Positions 15,453 to 23,674 of a stretch of 64,000 bases of DNA are shown in pieces. Numbering within the stretch: the stretch's first letter is position 1; every line of letters starts with the position of its first letter. Both the position numbers and the translations under genes were made by a program. The notes below the pieces were generated by a model, which ran no database searches, was not told where the DNA came from, and saw nothing but the letters and a program-made list of their open reading frames with translations. This DNA is from DAOTWA01 sp963702935 (GTDB lineage: Bacteria > Chloroflexota > Anaerolineae > Anaerolineales > Anaerolineaceae): positions 3,472,001 to 3,536,000 of the forward strand of contig OY969772.1 of assembly GCA_963702935.1 (NCBI GenBank), in the 5' to 3' direction.

Positions 15453-16631
15453 ATGGAACAAGAACAGATCTTAAAACGCCTCGAGTGGCTCGACGACGAG
15501 CGGCGCAAAGATAAGATAACCATCGCGACCCTGGAGGATCGGTTGGTCAGGCTGGAGGGTAGCTTGCCAGGTGTTACCCAACAGGTAAAAGAGCTCGGCA
15601 GCGAGATTACCCGCCAGGGGACGCTTTTGGCGCGCCTGGACCAGTTCGAAGCTTCTATGGTGCAGATCCGCGTCGATTTCAACCGCGGCATCGAGGCTAT
15701 CGAAAAGCAACGCGTGGATCACGAAAGGGAGACGGACAAGGTGCGCCGTCTTGAATTCGAGGGGATCAACAAGGATATTGGCGATATCCGCAAGGGACTC
15801 GATCCCATCCCAGACCTGAAAAAGGGCGTGCAAGCTCGCATGGAAGAGGAATTCCGGCTTGGGCGCCTGATCGAGGAGCTGGAGCAGAAGGTTGTCGAGG
15901 TTCGCCAGTACGAGGAAGAATATAAGCGCGCTATCCGCCTGCTCGAAGAGGGGCGCCGGCAGGACGCCAAGCGCCTGACGGATTTGCAGGGCGAGGTCTC
16001 CGCCTTGCGCAAGCGGGCGGACGAACAGCGCGGCAAGGTGGATTTGACCACCGATTCGGTACGCAAATTCGAGACGCGCTTGAACGAGCTGCTGGCAGCC
16101 GAAAGCGAGCGCCGCCAGGCGCAGACGGCCTTCCTGGAAAAGCAAACGCTCCTTCAAGTCGAGCGCGAGCGTACCTGGAAGGAATGGCAGGTGCGTTTCG
16201 ATACGGTGGAAAAGCAGGCCGTCAACCTGGACTCGCAGTTGCAGTCTCTGGATGCGACCAACCGTTCGGTGAAGCGCTCGCAAGAAGCGCTGGATGATGT
16301 CACCACGCGCATCGAGCGGCGCATCAACGAGATCACAGAGATGCAGCGCCTGACGGAAGATCGTTTCCGCCAGGAGTGGGTTACCTTCAAGGCCGACGAT
16401 CAGAAACGTTGGACGAACTATACCCTGGCGCAAGAAGAGCAGGCGCGCGAAGTGAGTCGCCAGTTCGACAAGTATGAAAACCGCTTCGTAACCCTCGAAG
16501 ACCTGTCGCAAGAAATGCAGGACATGCTTCACCAGATTACCGATGAGACGGAGAAGCGCCTCCAATCCATGTTGGGGCTGGCCCACGAATGGATGTCGGC
16601 TTACGAAAAGGTCTTCGGCAGAGCCAGATAG
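15453..16631 (+). CDS. Long coiled-coil protein of unknown function
   Basis: A 392-residue, highly charged protein rich in Glu, Arg, Gln, Lys and Leu with heptad patterns over almost its full length. No signal peptide, membrane helix or enzymatic motif is visible. It resembles SMC-like or cytoskeletal coiled-coil rods only in composition. The start has an AAGGAA SD. It ends 41 bases before the selB start, so the two may be cotranscribed. A role as a scaffold or spacer is possible, but nothing in the sequence shows it. Confidence 0.75.
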   Translation: MEQEQILKRLEWLDDERRKDKITIATLEDRLVRLEGSLPGVTQQVKELGSEITRQGTLLARLDQFEASMVQIRVDFNRGIEAIEKQRVDHERETDKVRRLEFEGINKDIGDIRKGLDPIPDLKKGVQARMEEEFRLGRLIEELEQKVVEVRQYEEEYKRAIRLLEEGRRQDAKRLTDLQGEVSALRKRADEQRGKVDLTTDSVRKFETRLNELLAAESERRQAQTAFLEKQTLLQVERERTWKEWQVRFDTVEKQAVNLDSQLQSLDATNRSVKRSQEALDDVTTRIERRINEITEMQRLTEDRFRQEWVTFKADDQKRWTNYTLAQEEQAREVSRQFDKYENRFVTLEDLSQEMQDMLHQITDETEKRLQSMLGLAHEWMSAYEKVFGRAR

Positions 16632-16672
16632 TCGCTTCCCAATTGCCACAAGGATTGGAGAAAGAAACCCCC

Positions 16673-18412
16673 ATGCGCGTGATTGGAACAGCGGGGCATG
16701 TGGATCATGGAAAATCCACGCTGATTGCCGCGTTGACCGGCGTCCACCCGGACCGCTTGAAGGAAGAACGCGCGCGCGAGATGACCATCGACCTGGGCTT
16801 CGGCTGGCTGACCCTGCCGGATGGCGAAACGGTCGGCATTGTGGACGTGCCGGGGCACCGGGATTTCATCGAGAATATGCTGGCAGGCGTGGGGGGAATC
16901 GATGCCGCCTTGTTCGTGATTGCCGCCGATGAGGGCATCATGCCCCAGACCCGCGAGCACCTGGCCATCCTGGACCTGCTGCAAGTCCAAAGCGGTGTGG
17001 TGGCCATGACCAAGATCGACCTGGTGGACGACCCGGAATGGCTGGATTTGGTCGAAGCGGATATCCATCAGGCGTTGCGGGGCACGTCTCTGGAGAATGC
17101 TCCCCTGGTGCGCGTATCCGCTCGCACCCGGCAGGGCCTGGAGGAGCTGCTTCAGGCGCTGAGCGCAGTGCTGGAGCGAAGCCCGGAAAGGTTGGATTTG
17201 CATCGCCCGCGCCTGCCGGTGGACCGGGTCTTCACGATGCCCGGATTCGGGACGGTGGTTACCGGCACGCTGGCGGATGGGCGCTTGCACCTGGGCGACG
17301 AGATCGAGATACTGCCCGGCGGGCAACGTGGGCGCGTACGGGGCCTGCAAACCCACCGGCAGAAGGAAGAGGTGGCCGTCCCCGGCAGCCGGACGGCGGT
17401 CAACCTGGCGGGTGTGGACCTCGAAGGGGTCAAGCGCGGGGACGTCATCAGCCTTCCCAATACCTATCGAGCCACGCGTTGGTTAGACGTGAGCTTCCGT
17501 CTGCTGCCAGACGCGGCCGCTCCGCTCAAACATAACAGTGAAGTAAAGCTTTTTATCGGCGCTTCTGAGGAGGTGGCGCGGGTGAGGGTATTGGGCAGCG
17601 AGGAGCTACAGGCCGGGGAGAGCGGTTGGCTACAGCTCGAGCTGCGCGAGTTGGTGGTCGCTGTGCGTGGTGATCGCTATATTCTCAGGCGGCCTTCTCC
17701 GGGTGAAACGCTGGGTGGAGGGGTGATCGTGAACCCCCAACCGGGCGAGCGGCACAAGCGCTTTTCGCCAGAAGTCCTTCAGGAGCTGGAAGCTTTGACG
17801 AGAGGCGCTCCTTCGGAAATATTGATGCAGGCAATCCTGGCGTCTGGCATCGTCGCCGTGCGAGAGGCGGTCGCGCAGGCGCAATTGGGCGCAGAGCAGG
17901 CCGCCCAGGCGCTCTCTGAGCTAATCGAGAGCGGTCAGGCGTTATTCCTGGAAGAAGGCGACTGGAGCCGCCCACAGAGCAGCCGCCTGTTGATCGTCTC
18001 CCAACAGCAATGGGGCGCCGATTCCGGCCGGGCGCTCCAGATCGTGCAGACTTACCAGCGCAATTATCCGTTGCGCAAGGGGATTCCCCGCGAGGAATTG
18101 AAAAGCCGCCTGGGATTGGCCACGCACGCCTTCAACGCTTTCTTGGGCAAGTGTGTCTCCACGGGGATTCTGGCCGAGGCGGGGGCGTTCCTCCAGACCC
18201 CTGAGTTCCGCGTGCGCTTCAGTCCTCAACAGCAGGCGCAGGTGGACGAATTGCTGGAACGATTTGCGCGCTCTCCCTATTCACCGCCGGCGATCAAGGA
18301 ATGCCAGCAAGCGCTTGGGGGGAGGTCTTCAACGCCCTGGTTGACGCGCAACAAATGGTGGCCGTCTCGCCGGAGGTGGTCTTTCGGCGGGAGGATTACG
18401 AGCACATGCTGA
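16673..18412 (+). CDS. selB: Selenocysteine-specific elongation factor SelB (frameshifted near the end)
   Basis: SelB carries Sec-tRNA to the ribosome at UGA codons with a SECIS hairpin. The N-terminal GTPase shows GHVDHGKST (residues 8-16), DVPGHRDF and TKIDL, followed by EF-Tu-like domains 2 and 3 and several C-terminal winged-helix repeats. ATG at 16673 (start MRVIGTAGHVDHG) is chosen over upstream in-frame starts. The reading frame is correct to about residue 548 and then turns into nonsense (WLTRNKWW) after the G6 run at 18317-18322. Adding one G restores the last winged helix. No selA, selD or Sec-tRNA gene is in the window. Confidence 0.88.
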   Translation: MRVIGTAGHVDHGKSTLIAALTGVHPDRLKEERAREMTIDLGFGWLTLPDGETVGIVDVPGHRDFIENMLAGVGGIDAALFVIAADEGIMPQTREHLAILDLLQVQSGVVAMTKIDLVDDPEWLDLVEADIHQALRGTSLENAPLVRVSARTRQGLEELLQALSAVLERSPERLDLHRPRLPVDRVFTMPGFGTVVTGTLADGRLHLGDEIEILPGGQRGRVRGLQTHRQKEEVAVPGSRTAVNLAGVDLEGVKRGDVISLPNTYRATRWLDVSFRLLPDAAAPLKHNSEVKLFIGASEEVARVRVLGSEELQAGESGWLQLELRELVVAVRGDRYILRRPSPGETLGGGVIVNPQPGERHKRFSPEVLQELEALTRGAPSEILMQAILASGIVAVREAVAQAQLGAEQAAQALSELIESGQALFLEEGDWSRPQSSRLLIVSQQQWGADSGRALQIVQTYQRNYPLRKGIPREELKSRLGLATHAFNAFLGKCVSTGILAEAGAFLQTPEFRVRFSPQQQAQVDELLERFARSPYSPPAIKECQQALGGRSSTPWLTRNKWWPSRRRWSFGGRITSTC

Positions 18413-18573
18413 ATGAAGTCCGCCGCCACCTGGAGACGGAAGGCACGCTGAGTGTGGCCGCCTTCCGGGACTATTTCGATACCAGCCGGCGTTACGCCCT
18501 GGCCTTCCTCGAGCACCTGGACGCAATTGGGGTGACGATTTGAGATGGCGACGCCAGAAAACTGCGCAAATAA
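18323..18573 (+). pseudogene. selB: Detached C-terminal winged helix of SelB, with an in-frame TGA
   Basis: This frame reads EVFNALVDAQQMVAV, then a winged helix with RDYFDTSRRYALAFLEHL, typical of the last SelB domain. It stops at TGA 18541-18543 after GVTI. Past the TGA the same frame goes on with DGDARKLRK and TAA at 18571-18573. SelB proteins usually end with TRR-x-GD-x-R here, so the TGA stands at a normally Arg position (CGA to TGA). Repaired, SelB would be 633 residues, a normal length. Confidence 0.7.
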
Positions 18574-18626
18574 GCCCGCTAACGAATATCTATCAATAAA
18601 TTAACAAATAAAATAGGGTTTAACTG

Positions 18627-18655
18627 TTGACAGACTGTGCCTCTGTCGGTATAAT
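18627..18655 (+). promoter_or_regulatory. Consensus sigma-70 promoter for rplU-rpmA
   Basis: TTGACA at 18627-18632, a 17-base spacer and TATAAT at 18650-18655: a perfect match to both boxes. This fits strong expression of ribosomal proteins. Confidence 0.85.
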
Positions 18656-18661
18656 GTACGT

Positions 18662-18775
18662 CTCACCTTGCCCCGGCAGGAATGCGCTGGGGCTTCAATA
18701 TGTATCCCCAACTTCCCCGCAGCCGGGCGTGAGTTCGCGCAGGGATTGCGGCGAAGTGAAGATTGGAGAATGAGA
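18662..18775 (+). promoter_or_regulatory. Structured 5' leader of rplU
   Basis: About 115 untranslated bases between the promoter and the L21 start. GCCCC at 18670-18674 can pair with GGGGC at 18689-18693. L21 leaders that bind the protein and give feedback control are known in Firmicutes; here the equivalence is only positional. Confidence 0.35.
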
Positions 18776-19093
18776 ATGAAGTATGCCATTGTAGAAAGTG
18801 GCGGCAAGCAATATAAAGCCGTCGAGGGCGGGATCATCGAAGTAGACCGCCTGAATGTGGAAGCCGGCGAGCAAGTCGACATCCAGACCGTGCTCTTGCT
18901 GGCAAACGAAGAGGACGTTTCGGTAGGTACGCCCGATGTGAAGGGTGCCGTGGTTCATACAACCGTCGTGGATCACAGCAAAGGCCCCAAAATTGTAGTC
19001 TTCAAGTATCGCCCCAAAAAGCGTTACCGTGTGAAGACCGGCCATCGTCAACAGTACACCCGCTTAAAGATTGATTCTATCACTCTGGAGTAA
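18776..19093 (+). CDS. rplU: 50S ribosomal protein L21
   Basis: A 105-residue protein starting MKYAIVESGGKQYK, the classic L21 N-terminus, and ending in HRQQYTRLKI. L21 binds 23S rRNA in the large subunit. ATG at 18776 has GGAG eight bases upstream; an ATG six bases earlier would sit too near the SD. It is followed six bases later by rpmA, the usual rplU-rpmA pair, and preceded by a consensus promoter. Confidence 0.95.
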   Translation: MKYAIVESGGKQYKAVEGGIIEVDRLNVEAGEQVDIQTVLLLANEEDVSVGTPDVKGAVVHTTVVDHSKGPKIVVFKYRPKKRYRVKTGHRQQYTRLKIDSITLE

Positions 19094-19099
19094 GGAAAA

Positions 19100-19363
19100 A
19101 TGGCGCATAAAAAAGGTGGTGGTTCTACTCGTAACGGTCGCGACAGCAATTCACAGCGCTTGGGCGTCAAGAAATACGCAGGAGAGCACGTTCTGTCCGG
19201 CAACATTCTGGTGCGCCAACGCGGGACGCACATTAAGCCCGGTACAAACGTGGACATCGGCACAGATGATACTCTCTTCGCGATTGCCGAGGGCATCGTG
19301 GTCTATGAAACCTTGCCGAATGGCCGCAAGCGTGTCAATGTAATGCCGGCAGAAGCTGCTTGA
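19100..19363 (+). CDS. rpmA: 50S ribosomal protein L27
   Basis: An 87-residue protein with the standard start MAHKKGGGSTRNGRDS and the motif LGVKKYAGE. L27 lies near the peptidyl transferase centre, with its N-terminus contacting tRNA. There is no cleavable N-terminal extension of the kind found in Firmicutes, so the mature end is at Met1 or Ala2. It follows rplU by six bases, with AAGGAA as SD. Length is normal. Confidence 0.96.
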   Translation: MAHKKGGGSTRNGRDSNSQRLGVKKYAGEHVLSGNILVRQRGTHIKPGTNVDIGTDDTLFAIAEGIVVYETLPNGRKRVNVMPAEAA

Positions 19364-19452
19364 AATTTCGAGTGGGAAGAGACAGCCTGGCTGGTTGGTC
19401 TGGCCACGGCGGGTGTTGCTCTCACTCATGATGAAAGGATTGGTATAACGCC

Positions 19453-19929
19453 ATGAAGAAAGATATCCATCCCACTTATTATACGGATGCCACGGTTATT
19501 TGCGCGTGTGGGAACACCTGGACCACCGGTTCTACCAAGAAAGTGATCCACACAGAAGTTTGCTCGAACTGTCATCCCTTTTTCACCGGCCAGCAGGCGC
19601 GTCTCATCGACGTCGAAGGCCAGGTAGATCGTTTCTACAAGAAGCTCCAGGCCCGCCAGAGTTACGTGGACGAGCAAAAGGCGCGGGACGACGCGCGTAC
19701 TTCTCCCAATCGCGCCATCGAAGAGCTTTCCCTGGGCACCCGCCCTACCGAGGCGCTGGCCAAAGCCGGCCTCACCAACGTCGGCCAGGTACTGGCCAAG
19801 CTGTCTGAGGGCGAAGCCAGCCTGCTGGCAGTGGACGGCTTCGGACGGAAATCCCTGATCGACTTGAAGAAGAAGCTGCGCCAGTTGGGCTATAACCTTC
19901 CGGCTGCGGCGGAGGAAATCGCAGTTTGA
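19453..19929 (+). CDS. rpmE: Ribosomal protein L31 fused to an RNA polymerase alpha-CTD-like domain
   Basis: A 158-residue protein. Residues 1 to about 68 are zinc-type L31: start MKKDIHPTYY, Cys17/Cys19 (CAC), Cys37/Cys40 (CSNC) and HPFFTG. After a charged linker, residues about 84-150 match the C-terminal domain of RNA polymerase alpha: RAIEELSLGTRP, AGLTNVGQVL and GFGRKSLIDLKKKL, the two helix-hairpin-helix elements. The Arg that contacts UP-element DNA in E. coli alpha (Arg265) has an Arg here (GTRP), while the Asn268 position is Glu. L31 is normally about 70 residues. No frameshift is needed, so the fusion is real in this sequence. Confidence 0.88.
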   Translation: MKKDIHPTYYTDATVICACGNTWTTGSTKKVIHTEVCSNCHPFFTGQQARLIDVEGQVDRFYKKLQARQSYVDEQKARDDARTSPNRAIEELSLGTRPTEALAKAGLTNVGQVLAKLSEGEASLLAVDGFGRKSLIDLKKKLRQLGYNLPAAAEEIAV

Positions 19930-19962
19930 TCCTTGCCAGGCAGGGATTAACTCAGTAAACTT

Positions 19963-19992
19963 AACAGGCAGATGCACCCGCATCTGCCTGTT
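19963..19992 (+). terminator. Strong hairpin after rpmE
   Basis: A 13-bp perfect stem (19963-19975 with 19980-19992, arm AACAGGCAGATGC) and 4-base loop. It lies 33 bases after the stop. Only TT follows, so it may act as an mRNA end stabiliser as well as a weak terminator. Confidence 0.6.
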
Positions 19993-20023
19993 CGCTATAA
20001 ATCCACACCTGTGAGGTTTTTTC

Positions 20024-20596
20024 ATGGTCCATCATTCAGGCATCGTCGAAGTAGTCTGTGGATCGATGTTCAGCGGCAAGACCGATGAGCTCATCCGCCG
20101 CTTACGGCGCGCCACCATTGCCAGACAAAAAGTGCAGGTGTTCAAGCCTGCCATCGATAACCGGTATGACATCCAAAAAGTAACCTCGCACGCCGGCAGT
20201 GATTTCGACGCGATGCCTATCCAAAAAGCCGCCGAGATATTGACGAATCTTCAGCCGGAGACGACCGTCATCGGCATCGATGAGGCCCAATTCTTTGACG
20301 ATGAGATCGTCTCGATCGTGCAGAGGCTGGCGGGGCGCGGGCTGCGCGTCATTGTGGCCGGACTGGACACCGATTTCCGCGGAGAGCCTTTCGGAATGAT
20401 GCCGATCTTGATGGCGGAAGCGGAGAAGGTAGACAAATACCAGGCGATCTGCATGGTGTGTGGAGAGCCGGCCTGTCGCACCCAACGCCTGGTGAACGGC
20501 CACCCGGCCCATTACCACGACCCCATCGTGATCGTGGGCGCTTCTGAGCTCTACGAGGCTCGCTGCCGCATTCACCACCAGGTGCCGAGAGATTAG
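20024..20596 (+). CDS. tdk: Thymidine kinase
   Basis: A 190-residue type-II thymidine kinase (EC 2.7.1.21), phosphorylating thymidine and deoxyuridine with ATP in salvage. Walker A is GSMFSGKT (residues 11-18). The lasso and catalytic part has DEAQFFDDE, with the catalytic Glu/Asp. A structural zinc site is seen in CMVCGEPACRTQR and a later His. ATG at 20024 has GAGG upstream. The next gene, HPRT, starts 10 bases after the stop, giving a nucleotide-salvage pair. Confidence 0.93.
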   Translation: MVHHSGIVEVVCGSMFSGKTDELIRRLRRATIARQKVQVFKPAIDNRYDIQKVTSHAGSDFDAMPIQKAAEILTNLQPETTVIGIDEAQFFDDEIVSIVQRLAGRGLRVIVAGLDTDFRGEPFGMMPILMAEAEKVDKYQAICMVCGEPACRTQRLVNGHPAHYHDPIVIVGASELYEARCRIHHQVPRD

Positions 20597-20606
20597 AGAG
20601 TGTGAC

Positions 20607-21191
20607 ATGAGAGATTACAACGAATTCCTGAGCGAGGTATTGATCCCGGAAGACACCCTGCAGAATCGCATCGCCGAGCTGGGGGCCGAGATCAGCCGAG
20701 ATTACGCGGATCAAGAGCTGCTTCTGATCTGCATCTTGCGCGGGGGAGTGATGTTCCTGACCGACCTGATGCGCCACATTCACCCTCCCGTGGCGGTCGA
20801 TTTTATGGCGGTCTCGTCCTACGGCATTGGCGGAAGGCAATCCAGCGGCAAGGTGCGCATTACACTAGATTTGAACACAGACGTGGGTAACCGCAACGTG
20901 ATGCTGGTGGAAGATATCATCGACAGTGGGCACACGATCGCGTCTGTGCTGGATTTTCTGACCACCCGTCACCCTAAGACGCTTTGTGTGTGCACGTTGC
21001 TGGATAAGGCCGAGCGCAGAGAGGTCGAGGTGCCCATTCGCTACCGGGGATTTTCTATCCCCAATAAGTTCGTGTTCGGCTACGGCCTGGACATCGATGA
21101 GTACTACCGCAACCTGCCTTTCATCGGAGTTGTGGATCTGGAGAAGTACCAATCCGAGCAGCAATCCATGCCGGACGGCGCTGCACCCTGA
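20607..21191 (+). CDS. hpt: Hypoxanthine phosphoribosyltransferase
   Basis: A 194-residue purine phosphoribosyltransferase (EC 2.4.2.8), making IMP or GMP from hypoxanthine or guanine and PRPP. The PRPP loop VEDIIDSGHTIA is clear (about residues 98-109), and ILRGGVMFLTDL marks the PPi loop. It follows tdk by 10 bases and precedes the CCA-adding gene by four bases. In many bacteria hpt neighbours tilS and ftsH; here it sits in a salvage and tRNA-processing operon. Confidence 0.93.
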   Translation: MRDYNEFLSEVLIPEDTLQNRIAELGAEISRDYADQELLLICILRGGVMFLTDLMRHIHPPVAVDFMAVSSYGIGGRQSSGKVRITLDLNTDVGNRNVMLVEDIIDSGHTIASVLDFLTTRHPKTLCVCTLLDKAERREVEVPIRYRGFSIPNKFVFGYGLDIDEYYRNLPFIGVVDLEKYQSEQQSMPDGAAP

Positions 21192-21195
21192 GAGG

Positions 21196-22884
21196 ATGGA
21201 CGAGGGAGGAAGTAGACTGGATTACGATAACTTGCCCGAGGAATGGAAGAATTACGCCGGGCGATGGATCGCTTGTATTGGCGGGCGCCTGGTCGGGCAG
21301 GGAGGCACGCCTCACCAGGCACAGCAGGCGGCCGCTTCTTCACGTCACAAGGAAACCCCGCGCATCGTATACGTCCCCACGCCCAACCCCTTGATTTACC
21401 CCGATCTATTCGAGAGAATCCGGGCCATCCTGCCCGCCAACCAGACGGTTTACCTGGTAGGGGGAGCCGTCCGGGACGCGCTCTCGAGCCGGCCGGCGCA
21501 CGACCTCGATTTTGCCCTGGCCGGAAACCCTGCGCGCCTGGCCCGCCGCGTGGCCAATGAATTGGGCGGAGCCTTCTTCCTCCTGGACGATGAGCGCAAC
21601 ACTGGCCGGGTGGTGCTGGCTTACGACGACCAATCCCATTACACCCTGGATTTCGCCGTCCTGCGCGGTGAAACTATCGAGGACGACCTGCGCAGCCGGG
21701 ACTTTTCCATCAATGCCATGGCGGTCGATACGCGCAGCCCCCAGCAGCTCCTGGACCCCTTGGGAGGGGCGGTAGACCTCAGCGCAGGGCGCTTACGCGC
21801 CTGTTCTCCTGGAGCCATGCAGGAAGACCCGGTGCGCATCTTGAGGGGCATCCGCCTGGCGGCAGCCCACGCTTATCGCCTGACGCGGGAGACGAAGACG
21901 TGGATGCGCCAGTCGGTGGGCTCGCTGCAGGATATCTCGCCGGAGCGCTGCCGCGACGAGCTTTTCCGCATCCTGGAAGGGGCGCAGCCCGCCTCCGCCG
22001 TGCGCGCCCTGGAAATGTTGGGCGTCTTTCCCTATCTGTTGCCGGAGCTCGCGAGCCTGAAAGGGGTGACCCAGTCGCCGCCGCACGTAGCGGACGTTTG
22101 GGAGCACACGCTCATGGCGCTGCGCAAGCTGGAAGTGGTTTTCTCTACCCTGGAGCAAGGTGATCTGCCGAATGCTGCCGCCGACCCGCTGAGCGGGTTG
22201 CTGGTGGCGAAATTGGGGCATTTCCAGTGGCAAATTTCTCATCACCTGAGGGAAGGGCTGAACCCCAATCGATCCCTGCGCGGGCTGCTCTTTTTCGCGG
22301 CGCTATATCATGACGCGGCCAAGCCTGTTGCTCGCCAGGTGGAGGAGGACGGCAGAATCCGCGCCCTGGGCCACGAGCAGTTGGGCGCCGAGATGATCGC
22401 GGCGCGCAGCCGCGCGTTGATGTTGAGCAAAGCAGAGACAGAACGGCTGGAGGCCATCGTTCGCCAGCACATGCGCGTGCATGGGTTAGCGCAATTGGGC
22501 CAGGCCCCAACCCGGCGGGCGATCTACCGCTTCTTCCGGGATAGCGGGGAAGCCGGCGTAGACGTATGTCTGCTCTCCCTGGCGGATATGCTGGCGACCT
22601 ATGGGGACACGATCGAGCAGGCAGATTGGGCCGCCTACCTGGACGTGGTTCACGCTTTGCTCGAAGCCTGGTGGGAGAAGCCGGCGGAGAGTGTGCGCCC
22701 GGCGGCCCTGATCAACGGGGACGACCTGAAAAGAGAGCTGGGAATGGCTCCCGGCCCGGAGATCGGTGGGCTTTTGGAGGCGGTTCGTGAGGCGCAGGCC
22801 ACCGGCCAGGTGCACGACCGCGACGAAGCCCTGGCGCTTGCCCGGGAACAGCGAAAGCCGCACGGGATCGAGGAGGCAGGATGA
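21196..22884 (+). CDS. cca: CCA-adding tRNA nucleotidyltransferase with N-terminal DUF5678-like domain
   Basis: A 562-residue class-II tRNA nucleotidyltransferase. The head domain shows YLVGGAVRD and HDLDFAL, the DxD metal site. An HD-like domain follows with YHDAAKPV. Residues about 14-60 (WKNYAGRWIACIGGRLVGQG to VYVP) look like the small DUF5678 domain and are not normal for CCA enzymes. ATG at 21196 has no well-placed SD; a CTG at 21217 has GGGAGGA six bases upstream and may be the real start. It could instead be a poly(A) polymerase, as both share the fold. It overlaps the next gene by ATGA. Confidence 0.85.
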   Translation: MDEGGSRLDYDNLPEEWKNYAGRWIACIGGRLVGQGGTPHQAQQAAASSRHKETPRIVYVPTPNPLIYPDLFERIRAILPANQTVYLVGGAVRDALSSRPAHDLDFALAGNPARLARRVANELGGAFFLLDDERNTGRVVLAYDDQSHYTLDFAVLRGETIEDDLRSRDFSINAMAVDTRSPQQLLDPLGGAVDLSAGRLRACSPGAMQEDPVRILRGIRLAAAHAYRLTRETKTWMRQSVGSLQDISPERCRDELFRILEGAQPASAVRALEMLGVFPYLLPELASLKGVTQSPPHVADVWEHTLMALRKLEVVFSTLEQGDLPNAAADPLSGLLVAKLGHFQWQISHHLREGLNPNRSLRGLLFFAALYHDAAKPVARQVEEDGRIRALGHEQLGAEMIAARSRALMLSKAETERLEAIVRQHMRVHGLAQLGQAPTRRAIYRFFRDSGEAGVDVCLLSLADMLATYGDTIEQADWAAYLDVVHALLEAWWEKPAESVRPAALINGDDLKRELGMAPGPEIGGLLEAVREAQATGQVHDRDEALALAREQRKPHGIEEAG

Positions 22885-23666
22885 AAGCCCCAATCAACGG
22901 GATCCACATTTATTTCGAAGACCAGGGACAGGGAACGCCGGTCGTGTTGATCCACGGCTTTCCGCTGGATCACACGATTTGGGACGCGGTTACGAGCATC
23001 TTGAAGGAGCACGCGCGCGTGCTCACCCCCGATCTGCGCGGGTGGGGCCGCTCGGATGCCCCGCAAGGGGTCTACTCGATGAGCCTGATGGCCTCAGACG
23101 TGCGCGCTTTGCTGGATCACCTCGGAATCGAGCGGGCCATCCTGGTCGGCCATTCGATGGGCGGGTACGTCAGCCTGGCTTTCGCGCGAGCCTATCCGGG
23201 GAGAATCTCCGCGTTGGGGCTGGTCGCCTCTCACGCGGCGCCGGATACGGAGGAGAGAAAGGCAGGCCGTTACGCTGAAGCCGCTGAAGTCCTGCAAAAG
23301 GGGGTGCAGGTAGTGGCCAACTCGATGGCGCCCAGGCTGACCCGGGACGCCGCCCTGGCCGGCTCTGTGCGCGCTTTGATCCTGACGGCTTCGGCGGTGG
23401 GGGTGGCAGGCTCGTTAAAAGGCATGGCCGAAAGGGACGATTCGCGGCCATCCTTGCCGGGCCTCCCGTTTCCGGCGATCGTCATCGCCGGCGGGGCAGA
23501 CGGGCTTATTCCGATAGAGAGGTCACGTGAGATGCTGGACCTGTTGCCCAACGCCACGTATGTCGAAGCGCCGGGCGCGGGCCACCTGCCGATGATGGAG
23601 CAGCCCGGCCTGGTGGCCGGCGCTGTGCTCCAACTGGTCGCAAAAGTGGAAGGGGAGTCTCAATGA
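22881..23666 (+). CDS. Alpha/beta-hydrolase
   Basis: A 261-residue single-domain hydrolase. The oxyanion region is HGFPLD, the nucleophile elbow GHSMGG carries Ser92, the Asp is in GGADGLIP and the His in GAGHLPMMEQP. The closest known types are BioH-like or 3-oxoadipate enol-lactonase-like esterases; the substrate cannot be predicted. Start and stop overlap with cca (ATGA) show operon membership. No signal peptide, so it is cytosolic. Confidence 0.88.
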   Translation: MKAPINGIHIYFEDQGQGTPVVLIHGFPLDHTIWDAVTSILKEHARVLTPDLRGWGRSDAPQGVYSMSLMASDVRALLDHLGIERAILVGHSMGGYVSLAFARAYPGRISALGLVASHAAPDTEERKAGRYAEAAEVLQKGVQVVANSMAPRLTRDAALAGSVRALILTASAVGVAGSLKGMAERDDSRPSLPGLPFPAIVIAGGADGLIPIERSREMLDLLPNATYVEAPGAGHLPMMEQPGLVAGAVLQLVAKVEGESQ

Positions 23667-23674
23667 GAGCCAGG

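Noticed and set aside
18541..18573. Selenocysteine codon (recoded UGA) in selB
   Set aside because: Only a tiny 4-bp stem follows the TGA and no SECIS-like element is seen; the position is normally Arg, so a C-to-T change or sequencing error is simpler. Kept only as part of the selB finding.
20986..21195. Longer N-terminus for the CCA-adding enzyme
   Set aside because: This part is the hpt gene in another frame; residues before 21196 are Cys/Ser/Arg-rich nonsense.
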